Part shown: in pieces, positions 33,056 through 43,945 of the stretch
Numbering within the stretch: the stretch's first letter is position 1
Layout: the number at the start of each line of letters is the position of its first letter
Source: Quercus robur
Taxonomy: Eukaryota; Streptophyta; Magnoliopsida; Fagales; Fagaceae
Direction of reading: 5' to 3'
Length of the DNA: 64,000 nucleotides
Assembly: GCF_932294415.1 (NCBI RefSeq)
Contig: NC_065541.1
Location: 29,310,790-29,374,789 of the forward strand
Position numbers and translations under genes: made by a program
Notes under the pieces: model-generated
Told to the model about the DNA's origin: nothing
Database searches by the model: none
The model's input: only the letters and a program-made list of their open reading frames with translations

Positions 33056-34154
33056 GAATGTTCAAAATGTGTGTAAAACACTCTTGAACGTTTAGACCCC
33101 CAAATTACAAATTACCAATTCAAGCTTATTAACAAACAATGTACGTGCAGAAAATTTAAATAAGCTAAAACAGAATTGATAACATAATCTAAACCAAATA
33201 AAATCACAACCACAGCAGAATTTAAATAGCAAAGATTAAGGGAAGAGGGATGCAAACACAAAGACAACATAGCGATATGTTATCGAAGAGGAAACCGAAA
33301 TCCTCAACATAAAACCTCTCCACCGCCCTCCAAGCGGTAAATAATCCACTAGAGAGTCAAGTTGGGATACATGAACAGCAGAAGACCCTCCAAGCCTAAT
33401 CTACCCAGTGTACCTAAGCCCTCCAAGCTCCTACTCTAACGAGGTTACGCCGAACCTTTGTCTTCTCTAGCTTACCGAATTCCGCTATAGCCCATAGCAT
33501 CAACTAATATTAATTGGTCCCTTCCTAACTGCTTCCCAAGAACCAAATAGCCTTCTTACAGATATGGGTATGGTGAGAAAAAGGATTTGGCTAATAAACC
33601 TCTCAAGGATGTAACTATGGAGGGGTGAGAGTTGAGGAATTTGAAGAGTCACTATGTAAAGATTGTGGATGAGTCAATCTATTTTTTCTCTAGGGTTTCT
33701 CTCTTAAAATTCTCTCCGGAAGCTCTCAATATTTCGTGGGTATAAGGGGTATTTATACTGGAGTGAGAAAGGAATGCGAAGAGTCAGTTTTTCTAAAACA
33801 GAGTCGACTGGTGACTTGGCCTCGCGACTTGACTGAGTTGCGAGTCCAAGTCGCGAGCTAACTGAATGGTCAGTCTGGACTTTTTGTCCTGTAGTGCTAC
33901 AGCTGGCATGACAGTTCAGTTTCTCTACATGCTTCACTCGTGTGCATCATCTCACAGCTTGCCAGTCGTGAGCCACCCACGAGATCCAGTCACGAGTCCC
34001 TGCTTCAGTGCACATTCTTAAGTATTTCTTCACACTCTCTCACACACTATCCTTACATGATTCCCACCTAAATACAGGGTTTCTAAGTGCTGAATTACAA
34101 GCAAATTGGTACGGAATAAAGGCAATAAAATGGTTGATTAAATTCAACCTTACT
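33056..34154 (-). mobile_element. LTR-like insertion in gag, about 1.1 kb
   Basis: ACTTAT flanks both sides (33050-33055 and 34155-34160), and removing the insert rejoins gag at Thr-Tyr-Asn-Gly. The minus strand has a TATA box (tataaata, near 33750), a leader, and a 3' part with U5-like composition, which suggests a solo LTR. It contains direct words of gactcgcgac/cgagtc type near 33800-33990. The ends are not TG and CA, so the exact family and boundaries are open. Confidence 0.6.
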
Positions 34155-34790
34155 ACTTATAACGGGCATACAAATCCACTAGACCACATAGAGTCTTTAA
34201 AGACATTGTTGAACCTTTAGCAGACACTCGATGAAGTGATCTGTAGATCCTTCCCAACAACTCTCAAAAGAGTTGCTCGAGTTTGGTTCAGCAAGTTAGC
34301 AATATCTTTGCTCACAAATTTCGAACAATTAGGTGATTCCTTTGTACGACATTTTATTGGTGGCCAAAGACACAAAAGGCTAACTTCGCATCTACTAACA
34401 ATAAAACAGCAAGAAGGGGAAACTTTGAGGGCTTACGTGAAGTGTTTCACCCAAGCAATCTTGGAGATAGACGAAGCTAACGACCAAGTTCAACTGACGG
34501 CCTTCTAGGCTAGCTTGATGACCAAGAATTTCATCTTTTCGTTAGCCAAGACCCCAGTGACTCCAATGATTAGCCTTTTGTTCAAAGCCCAGAAGTACAT
34601 GAACGGAGAGGATGCGTTAACGACGAAGGGGATAGATGGAAAGAAAAAAATGGAAGAAATTGATGAGCCCTAACACAAAAAGAAGGAGAAGAAGGATCAT
34701 TCCCCCAATCGAAAGAATGACAACGAAAGTAAACAAGCCCATACAATATCGTCAAGTATTCTAGAAGAGGAACTTATTACCTCAAATCAC
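34155..34790 (+). pseudogene. gag core of the second Tat-type element
   Basis: It reads NGHTNPLDHIESLKTLLNL, then ICRSFPTTLKRVARVWFSKL, FVRHFIGGQRHKRLTSHLL, KQQEGETLRAYVKCFTQA and EIDEANDQVQLTAF. This is the retrotransposon gag (capsid) domain typical of Gypsy elements, and it packages RNA in virus-like particles. Stops occur at about 34218, 34506 and 34670. A Lys/Glu-rich tail follows, then no pol. It is the part missing from the element at 29166-29726. Confidence 0.8.
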
Positions 34791-35089
34791 TTGACAGCAA
34801 ACAATCACCTCATCCATGGAATGTAGAGCACCTTAAGAGGTATTACTTTTAGTTAGGTGATATTTTCAATTTTCTTTCATCAAACTGTTTTGTAAGCAGG
34901 AATGAATAAAAGGACAATTTCCCCCACATGAATAAATGTCGTTCTCTTGGAAAATCTAAAAGTCTTATTTACTATACAAAAGACAAATTATTTTCAAGAA
35001 GAAAGCCCATCATTGAAGTCCAACGAGTGAAACCAAGTAGATGATGAAAATCTCAATAACAGTAAAATCATCACATAAGGTTAAATTCA

Positions 35090-35860
35090 AATGAGTAAAA
35101 TCATATTGACAACCAAATTATTAAAACGAGAGTAAGTCATATGATTCAATTCACAAGGTTAAAACCAACGAGTACAATCATAAAGACGATTAAATTCTCA
35201 AAGCGAGAGTAAGTCATATAATTAAATTCATAAGGTTAAAAACTGATGAGTACAATCATAATGACGAATTAAATTCTCAAAGCGAGAGCAAGTCATATGA
35301 TTAAATTCATAAGGTTAAAAACCGACAAGTACAATCATAATGACGATTAGATTCTCAAAGCAAGAGTAAGTCATATGATTAAATCCATAAGGTTAAAAAC
35401 CAACGAGTACAATCATAATGACAATTAAATTCTCAAAGCGAGAGTAAGTCATATGATTAAATTCATAAGGTTAAAAACCGACGAGTACAATCATAATGAC
35501 GAATGAAATTCTCAAAGTGAGAGTAAGTCACATGATTAAATATGCATGGTTAAAACTTGACAAGTACGATCACAATGACGATCAAATTCTCAAAGCAAGA
35601 GTAAGTCATATGATTAAACTCACAAGGTTAAAAACCAATGGGTAAAATCATGTTGATGATAAAATTCTCATCACGAAAGTAAAAGCCACGTGAGTAAACC
35701 CACAAGGTTAAAATCAATGAGAAAAATCACATTGACAACAAAAAATTCTCAACACGAGAGTAAGTCATGTGATCAAACTCATAAGATTAAAACCTATGAA
35801 CAAAATCATATAAACAGCCCAATTCTCAAAATAAGAATAAAGTTGTATGGTTAAAGTCAC
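35090..35860 (+). repeat. Tandem array of about ten 78-bp units
   Basis: Units share aatcataatgacgaattaaa, ttctcaaagcgagagtaagt, catatgattaaattcataag and gttaaaaaccgacgagtac. The central units are very similar and the outer ones diverge. The array lies between gag and the 3' LTR, where Tat-type elements are known to carry variable tandem repeats. Flanking DNA (34800-35090 and 35860-36070) is unique AT-rich sequence with no coding signal. Confidence 0.85.
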
Positions 35861-36079
35861 AAGTATAAAAACCGAGGGCATAACCATTTCAACGAAATTC
35901 TTAAAGAAGCAGGCAAGATCAACAATATCAACAAATCAAAAGTTCTACCTAATTATCAAGATTAGCAAGAAATATGTGATATAAATGGCATTCAAAAATA
36001 GGAGTCTTCATCAAAATAGGTGTAAACTGTCAATATTCCAATAGTCATCCAAAAGGTCAATGCAAGAATAAGGGGTAAC

Positions 36080-36132
36080 TGATGAGTACTAAAATTACAA
36101 GCTCGTCTATGCAATAGACGAGTATTAAATCT
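36080..36132 (+). repeat. Start of the 3' LTR of the second Tat-type element
   Basis: It begins TGATGAGTACTAAAATTAC right after a purine-rich gaataaggggtaac tract. It matches the 5' LTR up to ...gtattaaatct and then stops. The rest of this LTR is not found after the Helitron-like segment. Confidence 0.7.
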
Positions 36133-36150
36133 CTGTCATCATCATCATTA

Positions 36151-36194
<44 letters not shown>

Positions 36195-36418
36195 CGAAAG
36201 CTCTGATTTTTGGTTGACATTTTCACAATTTTACACATTACCATTTAAAAAAAAATTAAATCTGATTTATTTCTTTCTATTAAAATTAATAAACTAATTA
36301 AAAAACCTCTCTTTCTTCCCCAAAAGCAAACCCGAGATTTAATCAAAAAAAAAAAAGCAAACACAATCATAAAAATCTGAATCAAACCTCTCTCAAACGC
36401 AGACCCAAGCACTACCAT

Positions 36419-36622
36419 GGAGAAATTATAAAGTCCTTTGGTGGACAAGTGACGTGGTCCACCATTCCACTAAAAGACTCCCACTTGTTTAAAATTGCTG
36501 AGTCAGTAATCAGTTTCTGTTTTAAAAAATTTTCTAACTCAGCAATTTTAAATAGGTGGGAGTCTTTTAGTGGAATGGTGGACCACGTCACTTGTCCACC
36601 ATGAGGACTTTATAATTTCTCC
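36419..36622. mobile_element. Fold-back MITE with nearly identical 87-bp arms
   Basis: The arms start ggagaaattataaagtcct at the left and end with its inverse at the right. They match over about 87 bp with only a few differences, around a spacer of about 30 bp. ACTACCAT flanks both sides (36411-36418 and 36623-36630), an 8-bp duplication that suggests hAT. If one more C is counted it is 9 bp and would suggest Mutator. It has no coding capacity. Confidence 0.8.
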
Positions 36623-38532
36623 ACTACCATAGGTGCCTCTCTCTCAAACGTAGACCCAAGCTTGACCATGGGTTAAATCTTCGACCCGGCCCCTACATCA
36701 GATCATTCTCTCTAGGTATTTCTCAATTAATCTATGACTATTTTCTTTTCCTATTGTCTTCAATTAGGTTTTCTATCAATTTAGGAATTTCAATTCCTAA
36801 CCCTTTTTTCATTGTTGGAACTACCATAAGTAAAGTTTTTTTTTTCTTCTTTCTTAGATCTAGGTATGAGAAATTTGGTTGGAATGATTTTTATTTAGGT
36901 ATTTGGATTACATTAGGTTCTGATTTGATTTTTTTTGGTTTCTCTCAAAAATTGCCTTTCTCAATTTAATTTACAATAATCCTATTAAATTATATTTGCT
37001 TTTGTTATGTTTTATATATTGCTATAATTGATTTTTTTTTTTTTTTTGGGTTTTCATTAAAACACTAATTACAAGTTTCTCAATATATAAAACCTAACCG
37101 ATTTGGAATTCTAATATGTGACTATTTTTATTCAATATTTTTAGTAATGGGTTTGTTTTGAATTTGTCTTTTGGATTTAAATCTTTCAATTTCTTTCTCT
37201 GCAATCTATAGCCTCTAATATCGTTAAAGCAGAGGTAGAGGTATTAATTTCTTTTCCTAATATTCTCTTCATTTATGGTTTGTTGTCAATTTAGGAATTT
37301 CGACTCATAACCCTTTTCCTCTCTTATCTATTGAAATCAGGGGAAACACCCACCAAATGAAATCCTACATATGTTTTAATGTTTAGTAATCCTTTAAACT
37401 TAATCATTTCACTTTAATTGTTGAGTTTTGTTTTCCCTCTTACCTGCTATGTTATTTATAAGGGGTATTGAAATTGTTGGATTTTGAAATCTAAAAGTAT
37501 AATGTTCTTTATACAAAATAAAATGTTCAATGTTAAATATTGTATTCGAAAGTAAAATGTTCTCTAACTCATAGAACCTAACCTCCATCAAAGCTCCGCT
37601 GGCTGCAATGCTAAATAGAAAACGTTTTTGGATGAAGTACAGTTTGTCTTCTTTTCTTGGTTTGTTTGGAATTAAATTTTTCGTAGTCTTAAGTCTAAGA
37701 TAACCTGGATTTGTGTGTGTGTGTATGGGAATTACAAACTTTTTTAGGCAAAGATACATATATATATATATTGAAGTTAGTACAATCTCCAGTTACAGCT
37801 ATAACTCCTATGTTGTTGGTAGTAAACTTTGGACTATTTTCAATTAACTAATAGAACATTAACAAATACGTTATTTGTGCTTGATGAGATGTATACATAT
37901 TGATTATGATTTTCATGTTGTAGAATGATTAATAGATTTGAAAAGGACAAAAAAAAAAAAAAAAGATGCGTAGGAGCCACTGAATGGAGGGAAAATCCTT
38001 AAATTTTCTTCAAATATTGCTGTATTTGGATGATTTAAAAGTTATATAGGCGTGGCTTTATGCATTTGCTTTTATGTGTTTGACCTTTGAGTTTTTTGAG
38101 TAAATGATCTATTGGTTTTTTCTCCTGTGTATGTGTTTTTTAATGTGTTATATGTGTGCCGATCTTTGGTATTATTCAATTCTAAGATACAGACGTTGCA
38201 TTGTGTTAATCCTATAGAAGTCTAACACTAATTATCTTGAATGCCATTTGATTTTCTGGCACATGTTTGTCTATTGGTTTAATATTTTCATATTTAAGCT
38301 TCATTGAGAGATGATGTCTTTAGGAAATGTCTTAGAAATTCCTATCCAAATGTATCTTTTTTGAGTGAGTTATTTTCTTAAAACGATGCTTGGTCCTAAA
38401 TTAGTTTTATATAAATAAATATATATATATATATATATATTCATGATTATTGATATGCAGATTATTTACAAATAGAATGTGCTTTTAATGGATTTTTTCC
38501 TGTTATCTGTTATTATTTTTTCAATATGCCTA

Positions 38533-38752
38533 GATAGCAAAGAGTAGATAAGAGAATCAAAAGTGTGTCCAACAAAGGTTACTAGAAGATTTAGGAAGCA
38601 AAACTCATTCCAAGTTCACTGTATTGGACAAGGGAACTGAAATCTGTTCTAATTTGAAAGAGATCAGTGACTCAAATATATTGGTGCCACACCAGATCCA
38701 AGATAAGGTTCTAAAGGATGGCTAGAAGAAGAATGAGAAGACTATATCTAGG
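38533..38752 (+). pseudogene. Exon-like gene fragment in the Helitron, unidentified
   Basis: A coding-like stretch between an AG (tatgcctag) and a GT (ctag|gtaata) reads RLLEDLGSKTHSKFTVLDKG, then SDSNILVPHQIQDKVLKDG, a stop, then KKNEKTISR. The codon pattern and splice edges suggest a captured or decayed exon. I do not recognise the family. Confidence 0.35.
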
Positions 38753-40116
38753 TAATACTAACCATTATGCTCGCATTTGAATTGGTTATGAATAAATAGA
38801 AAATCAGATTCTACAAGTTTTGTAAGAAAATATTGTGGATATGAATGAGTTTCGTAGTGGAGATAGTATTGAAGAGCCTCCTAACTCTCAAAATCTGACA
38901 ACAATCCTACAGGTTTTGCTTTATCTTCAAGTTCTGCTTTATTTTGCTATTTAGATTTTTTTTAGCATTTCCAATTTAGCTTAGCTTAGTCGTTTGTTTG
39001 GCTGAATAATTATTTGGCTACCTAAAATGCCAGCCTTCTTTGTCTCCACTCAGGCCCCTTCTTTTTTCTTTTCTTTTTTTCCAAACCTTCTGCCTCTTCT
39101 GTACAAGTTCATGTCTTTTTCATAAATTTTATTCAGTTTTAGTTTCTATTTTAGTTTTAATTTAATAATTGTTGTCAATTGGGTTTTAGTTTGAGTAATA
39201 CTGAAATCTGAAGTCAATTTGGATTTTAAGAGTGCCATATGCACCCACGAATTTGTAAACTTGATTGCTTTTGTCTTTCTTTTCTCTAATTTAGATATGT
39301 CTCTCAACACTGCTAAAGCACTTCTCAAGATCCCTAAAAATCAATTTTTTTTTGCCAATTCCTGTGAATTACATTTGGGTCTTCAAAAAAAAGTTTTTAT
39401 CTTTTTAAGCCTTGGTATTGAATTTGGGTTGTGAGTTTTGTATCGTAGTTGTTTTTATGGGTTAGCATGCAAAGCCAAGATTAGCAACATTAAATAGGGA
39501 TAATGTACCATTGTCAAGGCTTTGCTACTGGATCCTATTCTGCTTTGCAGAGGGTCAAGCATTTGAAGTTGAATTTAATTTAGCGCCAAGGCATAGTGTT
39601 TACCCACCAAAAACGTAAACATACTTTCAAACCATTAAATATTGAACCATCACTAGCTTTTATTCTGTTGTTCTGTTGGGAAAGTTTAATACATAGAACA
39701 TTTATAAATATACTAAAAGTTGAACATTTATATGTCTGCAAATTACATTTACAAATATGCAGAGAGACAGTAAAGTGTGCAACCCAACCAGTTATCCACA
39801 GCCTTCACTTGCAATGTTGCGGCTGTATTACTTGAAATAGAGATCAAGTCTATTGATTAAATAAAGAAGTAGAAGCAAAGCAGAAGAAGGCATAGCCATC
39901 GGTTTCCATTTTCAAACTTTAAAAAGCTACTTTATTTTTTACTAAAAGAACCCTTACTTTATCTTATTTCTAACATCTTTTTACTAATTCTGCTATATGA
40001 TTTTCATGAATAGAAGGCAATAGAACAACTTAATTTTCACTCTTCTCAAAAAAAAAAAAAATTATATATACAATCTGTTTGATAAAATTCCTGAATGATA
40101 TTTTGTTTGATTCTAG

Positions 40117-40238
40117 AATTCTTATATATGGAGAGTTGTCAATTGGAAGGAAAATAAGGAGGGTGGTCTTGGTAGGAGTAAAGTAATGCTCCCCGATGAA
40201 ATGCTGATGGAGGTTGGGACATTTCTTACAACTTAGGT
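40117..40238 (+). pseudogene. Second exon-like fragment in the Helitron, unidentified
   Basis: It reads YIWRVVNWKENKEGGLGRSK, then MLPDEMLMEVGTFLTT and a stop. It is higher in GC than its surroundings. I could not assign it to a family or link it to the fragment at 38533. It may be part of the same captured gene or of the element's own gene. Confidence 0.25.
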
Positions 40239-42447
40239 ACTACCATTTATTTATTTTTTGAATTTATAATTATGGCCCTTGATTGATGACTGAAGTATTT
40301 TGTTTCTTTTAGAAGCACACAAACTCTTCAAGTAATTTTTTAAAACAAAAAATCACGATTTGTTTTTGTATTAATGTTATTATTTTGTGAGAGTGCTTCA
40401 GATCTTCTATGTTTGGATTGGTTTTCAAAATTTGAAAATATAGGTTGTCTTAAGAAAAACTTTGACCAATCTCACCATATTTTGATTGATTTTTAGAAAA
40501 TTGGAAGGCCATAAAAACTTTAACCAATCTCAATTGAATGCATGAGAATGCTTAAGATCTTCCTTATTCTCCTGAAAAGATGATACACATGGACATATAT
40601 TGACTTTGAAATTGTTGGCCAAGATTCAAGGACAGATTGTTGGATGAACTGATCGCCAATTTTCATGTACATGGTATCAGATAGAGCAATTTGCTCTAAC
40701 AAATTCAATTATCTCTATACTCTTAAGAGTGCTAAAGTTAAAGCTTGATGAACAATAAGAGGACAGTGGAGTTCTAAGTTGTTTGTAATTATTGTAATGT
40801 TTATGAGAAATTCCTCTTTTGTGATTGTATGTTTGTTGTTGAGGACTTGAAGCAATCAGATGGGATTATATATTTATGGTTAGGATAGTCCTTATTCATA
40901 AGACACTACAATCCTTTGGTTAATATACTCCAAATTAAGTTCCAAACTATAACTAATTTACTTTTGCTGAAATTGGTATAATGTACAAATGTGTTCCTAT
41001 TTATTATTAATTTATTCACATATATGCCTCAAAGTTGGACATTGATATTAATTTACCTGCTTCATACAGGTACTCAAAACAATGTCTACTATGTTGATAA
41101 CTTTGAAGTTGAGGACAGGATATCAAATGCTATGATTTAATGTTCAAAGGTCTTTTGAATTTTCACAAGATAATAAATTTTTTTAGTACTTAGAATGCCC
41201 TTTAGAGAAGGTAATTCTTTCGTTCCTTTGACGTAGAGCTTTTATAAAGATGTGGATGATCTTAACACTTTCAATACTATCAAGTTTGCAACACAGTAGT
41301 TTACCAAGTAATATTTCTACAATAATTTGATGTTTTTTTAGCTCTTAAGATTTAAATTTTAAGAGTAAACTGGCAAAATCTTTTGAAAACATCATAATTC
41401 TTTCACATGTTTCTCTTTTTTATTTTAGTGACTACGGCAGCCAAAATTGGATCAGTATTTTAACTTGCTGTCTCCTTTAAGACCTTGGCAAACATAGATC
41501 AAATGTTAGTGATTTATAATCAATATTTTGGTCTCCTTTGTAGCAAAACCATGATGTCTTCTAGGAATCAATTTTGTTAAATTATTAGTAGGTTATTCTA
41601 CTAGAGTTCAAATTACCACTCAAAAGGCCTAATTTTTTTTTTAATATACTTTCAGGTTGTTAATGCTGACCTTCATAATAAGGTTCGCTCATGATTTGTA
41701 TGTTCTAAATTGCAGAGGATGATGAAGCCTTTAATGTACTATACTATATTGCTTTATTTTAGTAAACTGTCAAAACAAAATAACACTTGACTTCTATTTC
41801 TCTCTCTCTCTTAGCTTTCAAGCCATTGTTGATAGCAACTTCTATTCCTAACAATATCACTCTCTCTTTTATGATTCTTGATATTTAAGTTGTCCAAAGT
41901 CATGCCTCCCAATTTATGAGATTGCTAATTAAAAAGAAAACAACTCTTTGCATGAGGGTAATATTGTTCAAGTTGTTGGTTATTGAAATTCTTAATAAAA
42001 GAAGGCTGCTTGGGTTTTGAAAAAGGTTTTCAAATTGGTTTACAGTGAGTGAATAGTTTTGTATTATTGAAATAATTTGATTGTCTATTTAATTGTAGAT
42101 TTTTTTTCCTGTATGTTTGTTTAATGATCTATATTTTTCCCTTATGTATCATATAATATTATATATTGTGGTACATGTTATATACCCAATAGTTTTCTCG
42201 TGCATTGCACGAGTGAGTGATTAGTTAGAATAAGACTCTTTCATGTTCAATTTTTATGCTACCAAAAATAACTCTATAAAATATTTGAAAGTGACTTAAT
42301 AAAATGCAAAGTAATGAGTATATAAAAGTAAATTTCATACTTGAAAACCCACGACACAATAATATGGGAAGCACATGCAAAGATTTATTTCAATTTCCTT
42401 TTATTTCTTTTAAGCCATTAGTTGTATTTTTATTTGTGAGCAAGACT

Positions 42448-42610
42448 TAGGTACAGTACTTAGGTGCTGTTCCTTAGGTTCCCCTTTTAAGATTCTGCTA
42501 TATGGATTTTTTCTCATGGGATGGAAGTGTATTTTTTAATTAAGTAGCCACATGACTGAATCTTAAGAGGAAAACTTAAGGAATAACACCTAAGGTACTA
42601 TAACTAAGTT
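42448..42610. mobile_element. MITE inserted in the remnant's left LTR
   Basis: Inverted ends acttaggtacagtacttagg at the left and ccttaggtactataactaagt-like at the right continue for about 50 bp inward (cttttaagattctg paired with ctgaatcttaagagg). The left LTR copy resumes after it. Target duplication was not resolved. Confidence 0.65.
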
Positions 42611-43080
42611 CTTTTCCTTTTATTTTAGCCCTAGTATTTAATAATAGGGTATTTTGTAATAAGTCATTAGAATTTCCTATGAAAGAAAAACTTTACGATG
42701 AATATTTGTCAATACTTTAGGACAAAAATCCCTACCCAAATCACATTATAGTAATTTTCAAGATCAAAACATAAGGCAATGGAGCAACACATTAATTGCA
42801 CCATTTAAAGAAAATAGAATGAATGTTCTAAGCCCACTCCAAAGTAGTCTACCATGGAGCCAACCTCGAAAGATATAATGAAAGTTGTTCAACACTAAGG
42901 GTATATTTGGTAACTGTTTTTTCTCCTTATTTTTTATTTTCAAAAACAATTTTCTATTTTTGAGACTAAAAAACTTGTTTGGTAACCCAAAATAGACAGA
43001 AAACAAAAACTATTCTCAAAACTCAATTTGTGAATGAAATTGAAAACATGCAAAATGCAATTTTCAATGTCTAGTTTTCA

Positions 43081-43139
43081 GTTTCCGCTACATGCTTCCT
43101 CTCCCTCATGTGAGGGAGAGGAAGCAAGCAACGGAAACA
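43081..43139. repeat. 59-bp near-perfect palindrome
   Basis: gtttccgctacatgcttcct pairs with its inverse around ctccctca-tg-tgagggag, with a single-base mismatch region near the outer part. It sits inside a truncated PIF-like repeat that begins at about 42896 (gggtatatttggtaac). It could be a hairpin left by an insertion or excision. Confidence 0.7.
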
Positions 43140-43203
43140 GGGTAGATTTTCTCCTATCATAGAGCCTACTGAACAATCCTTTATACTAATCCAGTAATAC
43201 TAG

Positions 43204-43350
43204 GAACACATAAAGTCTCATAACTTTTGCCACAACTCGCCAAGTGGTGAGTTGTGAGTGATGGAGGTGTGGACCCATCATTTTACGTTCACCATTCACA
43301 ACTTATCACATGACGAATTTTGGCAAAAGTTGTGGGACTTTATGTGTCCA
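43204..43350. mobile_element. Short MITE, about 145 bp
   Basis: Inverted ends ggaacacataaagtctcata and tgtgggactttatgtgtcc continue inward through acttttgccaca... and ...ttggcaaaagt. No clear target duplication was found. Folded as RNA it would form a nearly full-length hairpin. Confidence 0.7.
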
Positions 43351-43945
43351 TAGCATTTTCCCTTTATACTCAATGTAGGGCAGACTTGACAAGAGAGTAA
43401 AACATTATAGGGTGCAAATGACATGAAAATAGCATTTAATGAGTGTACTTCTGATCAGCCCTTTATGGAGCATAAGATTAGACCATTTAAAGCAGTGGAC
43501 CAGACTAATACAATGGTGCTTTCTGTAGCTCAAGAAAAGATTGTCTCATTTGTAACCCTAATTCCACGCTTCGATTTTGTAATTCTAAATGGATTTAATG
43601 ATGTGATGGAATACAAGGCTTTTTTTGTTCTAGTGTACACCAAAGTGATTGAAGAATTGGTGCTAGTATCCTGTATCAGAATTCTAATCTTTACCCACTT
43701 CAAAACTCAAGGTCACAGTGTCAAGCATTCTCCAACTAAGGGAGAATGATGTAGGAAGGGCAAACAAAGATTTATTTTACCTTTGTCTTATTTCCTTTTA
43801 GCCATCAATTGTATTTTTATTCTAGGCCATAGTTTTTAATTTGGCTAATTAGTATTTTCTCTTAAAGTCTATGTTTTTTTTTTTTTTTTTTTTGGGTAAT
43901 AAGTCATTAGGGTTTCCTTTGACAATTAGAATTAGGGTTTAGTAC

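Larger units (their letters stand above)
32013..36150 (+). mobile_element. Second Tat-type Gypsy element, pol deleted
   Basis: It contains a 5' LTR, primer binding site, gag split by an LTR-like insertion, a 78-bp tandem array, a purine-rich tract and the first 50-70 bp of a 3' LTR. No protease, RT, RNase H or integrase is present: gag passes almost directly into the 3' tandem array. The remaining 3' LTR is lost at the Helitron-like sequence starting at 36151. It is the same lineage as the element at 21439-30398, judging from gag sequence and layout. Confidence 0.75.
36151..42225 (+). mobile_element. Probable Helitron, 6.1 kb
   Basis: The 5' end reads A|TCTATATATA... then aatcgaaagctctgattttt, as I recall for rosid Helitron ends. 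The 3' end has a hairpin ctcgtgc-att-gcacgag (42197-42213), then tgagtga and TTAGT|T, close to the CTAGT end expected 5-12 bases after such a hairpin. I saw no rolling-circle replicase or helicase. The interior is AT-rich, intron-like, with exon-like pieces at 38533-38752 and 40117-40238. An early T/C-rich leader lies at 36690-37330. Confidence 0.5.
42360..43945 (+). mobile_element. Decayed Gypsy remnant with LTR pair
   Basis: The left LTR-like sequence (42360-42720) and the sequence from 43751 share words in order: gcaaagattta, atttccttttag, gttgtatttttatt and gtaataagtcattag. Between them, ORF 43423-43749 and its +1 frame end in LPTSKLKVTVSSILQLREND next to a purine-rich stop, as at the C-terminus of chromovirus-type pol. 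The right LTR starts TGTAGGAAGG at 43751 and is split at 43945 by a solo LTR. Most of gag-pol is gone. Confidence 0.45.

Noticed and set aside
35090..35860. Regular array of similar units, superficially CRISPR-like
   Set aside because: Whole units repeat without unique spacers, the host is a plant, and the array lies inside a retrotransposon.
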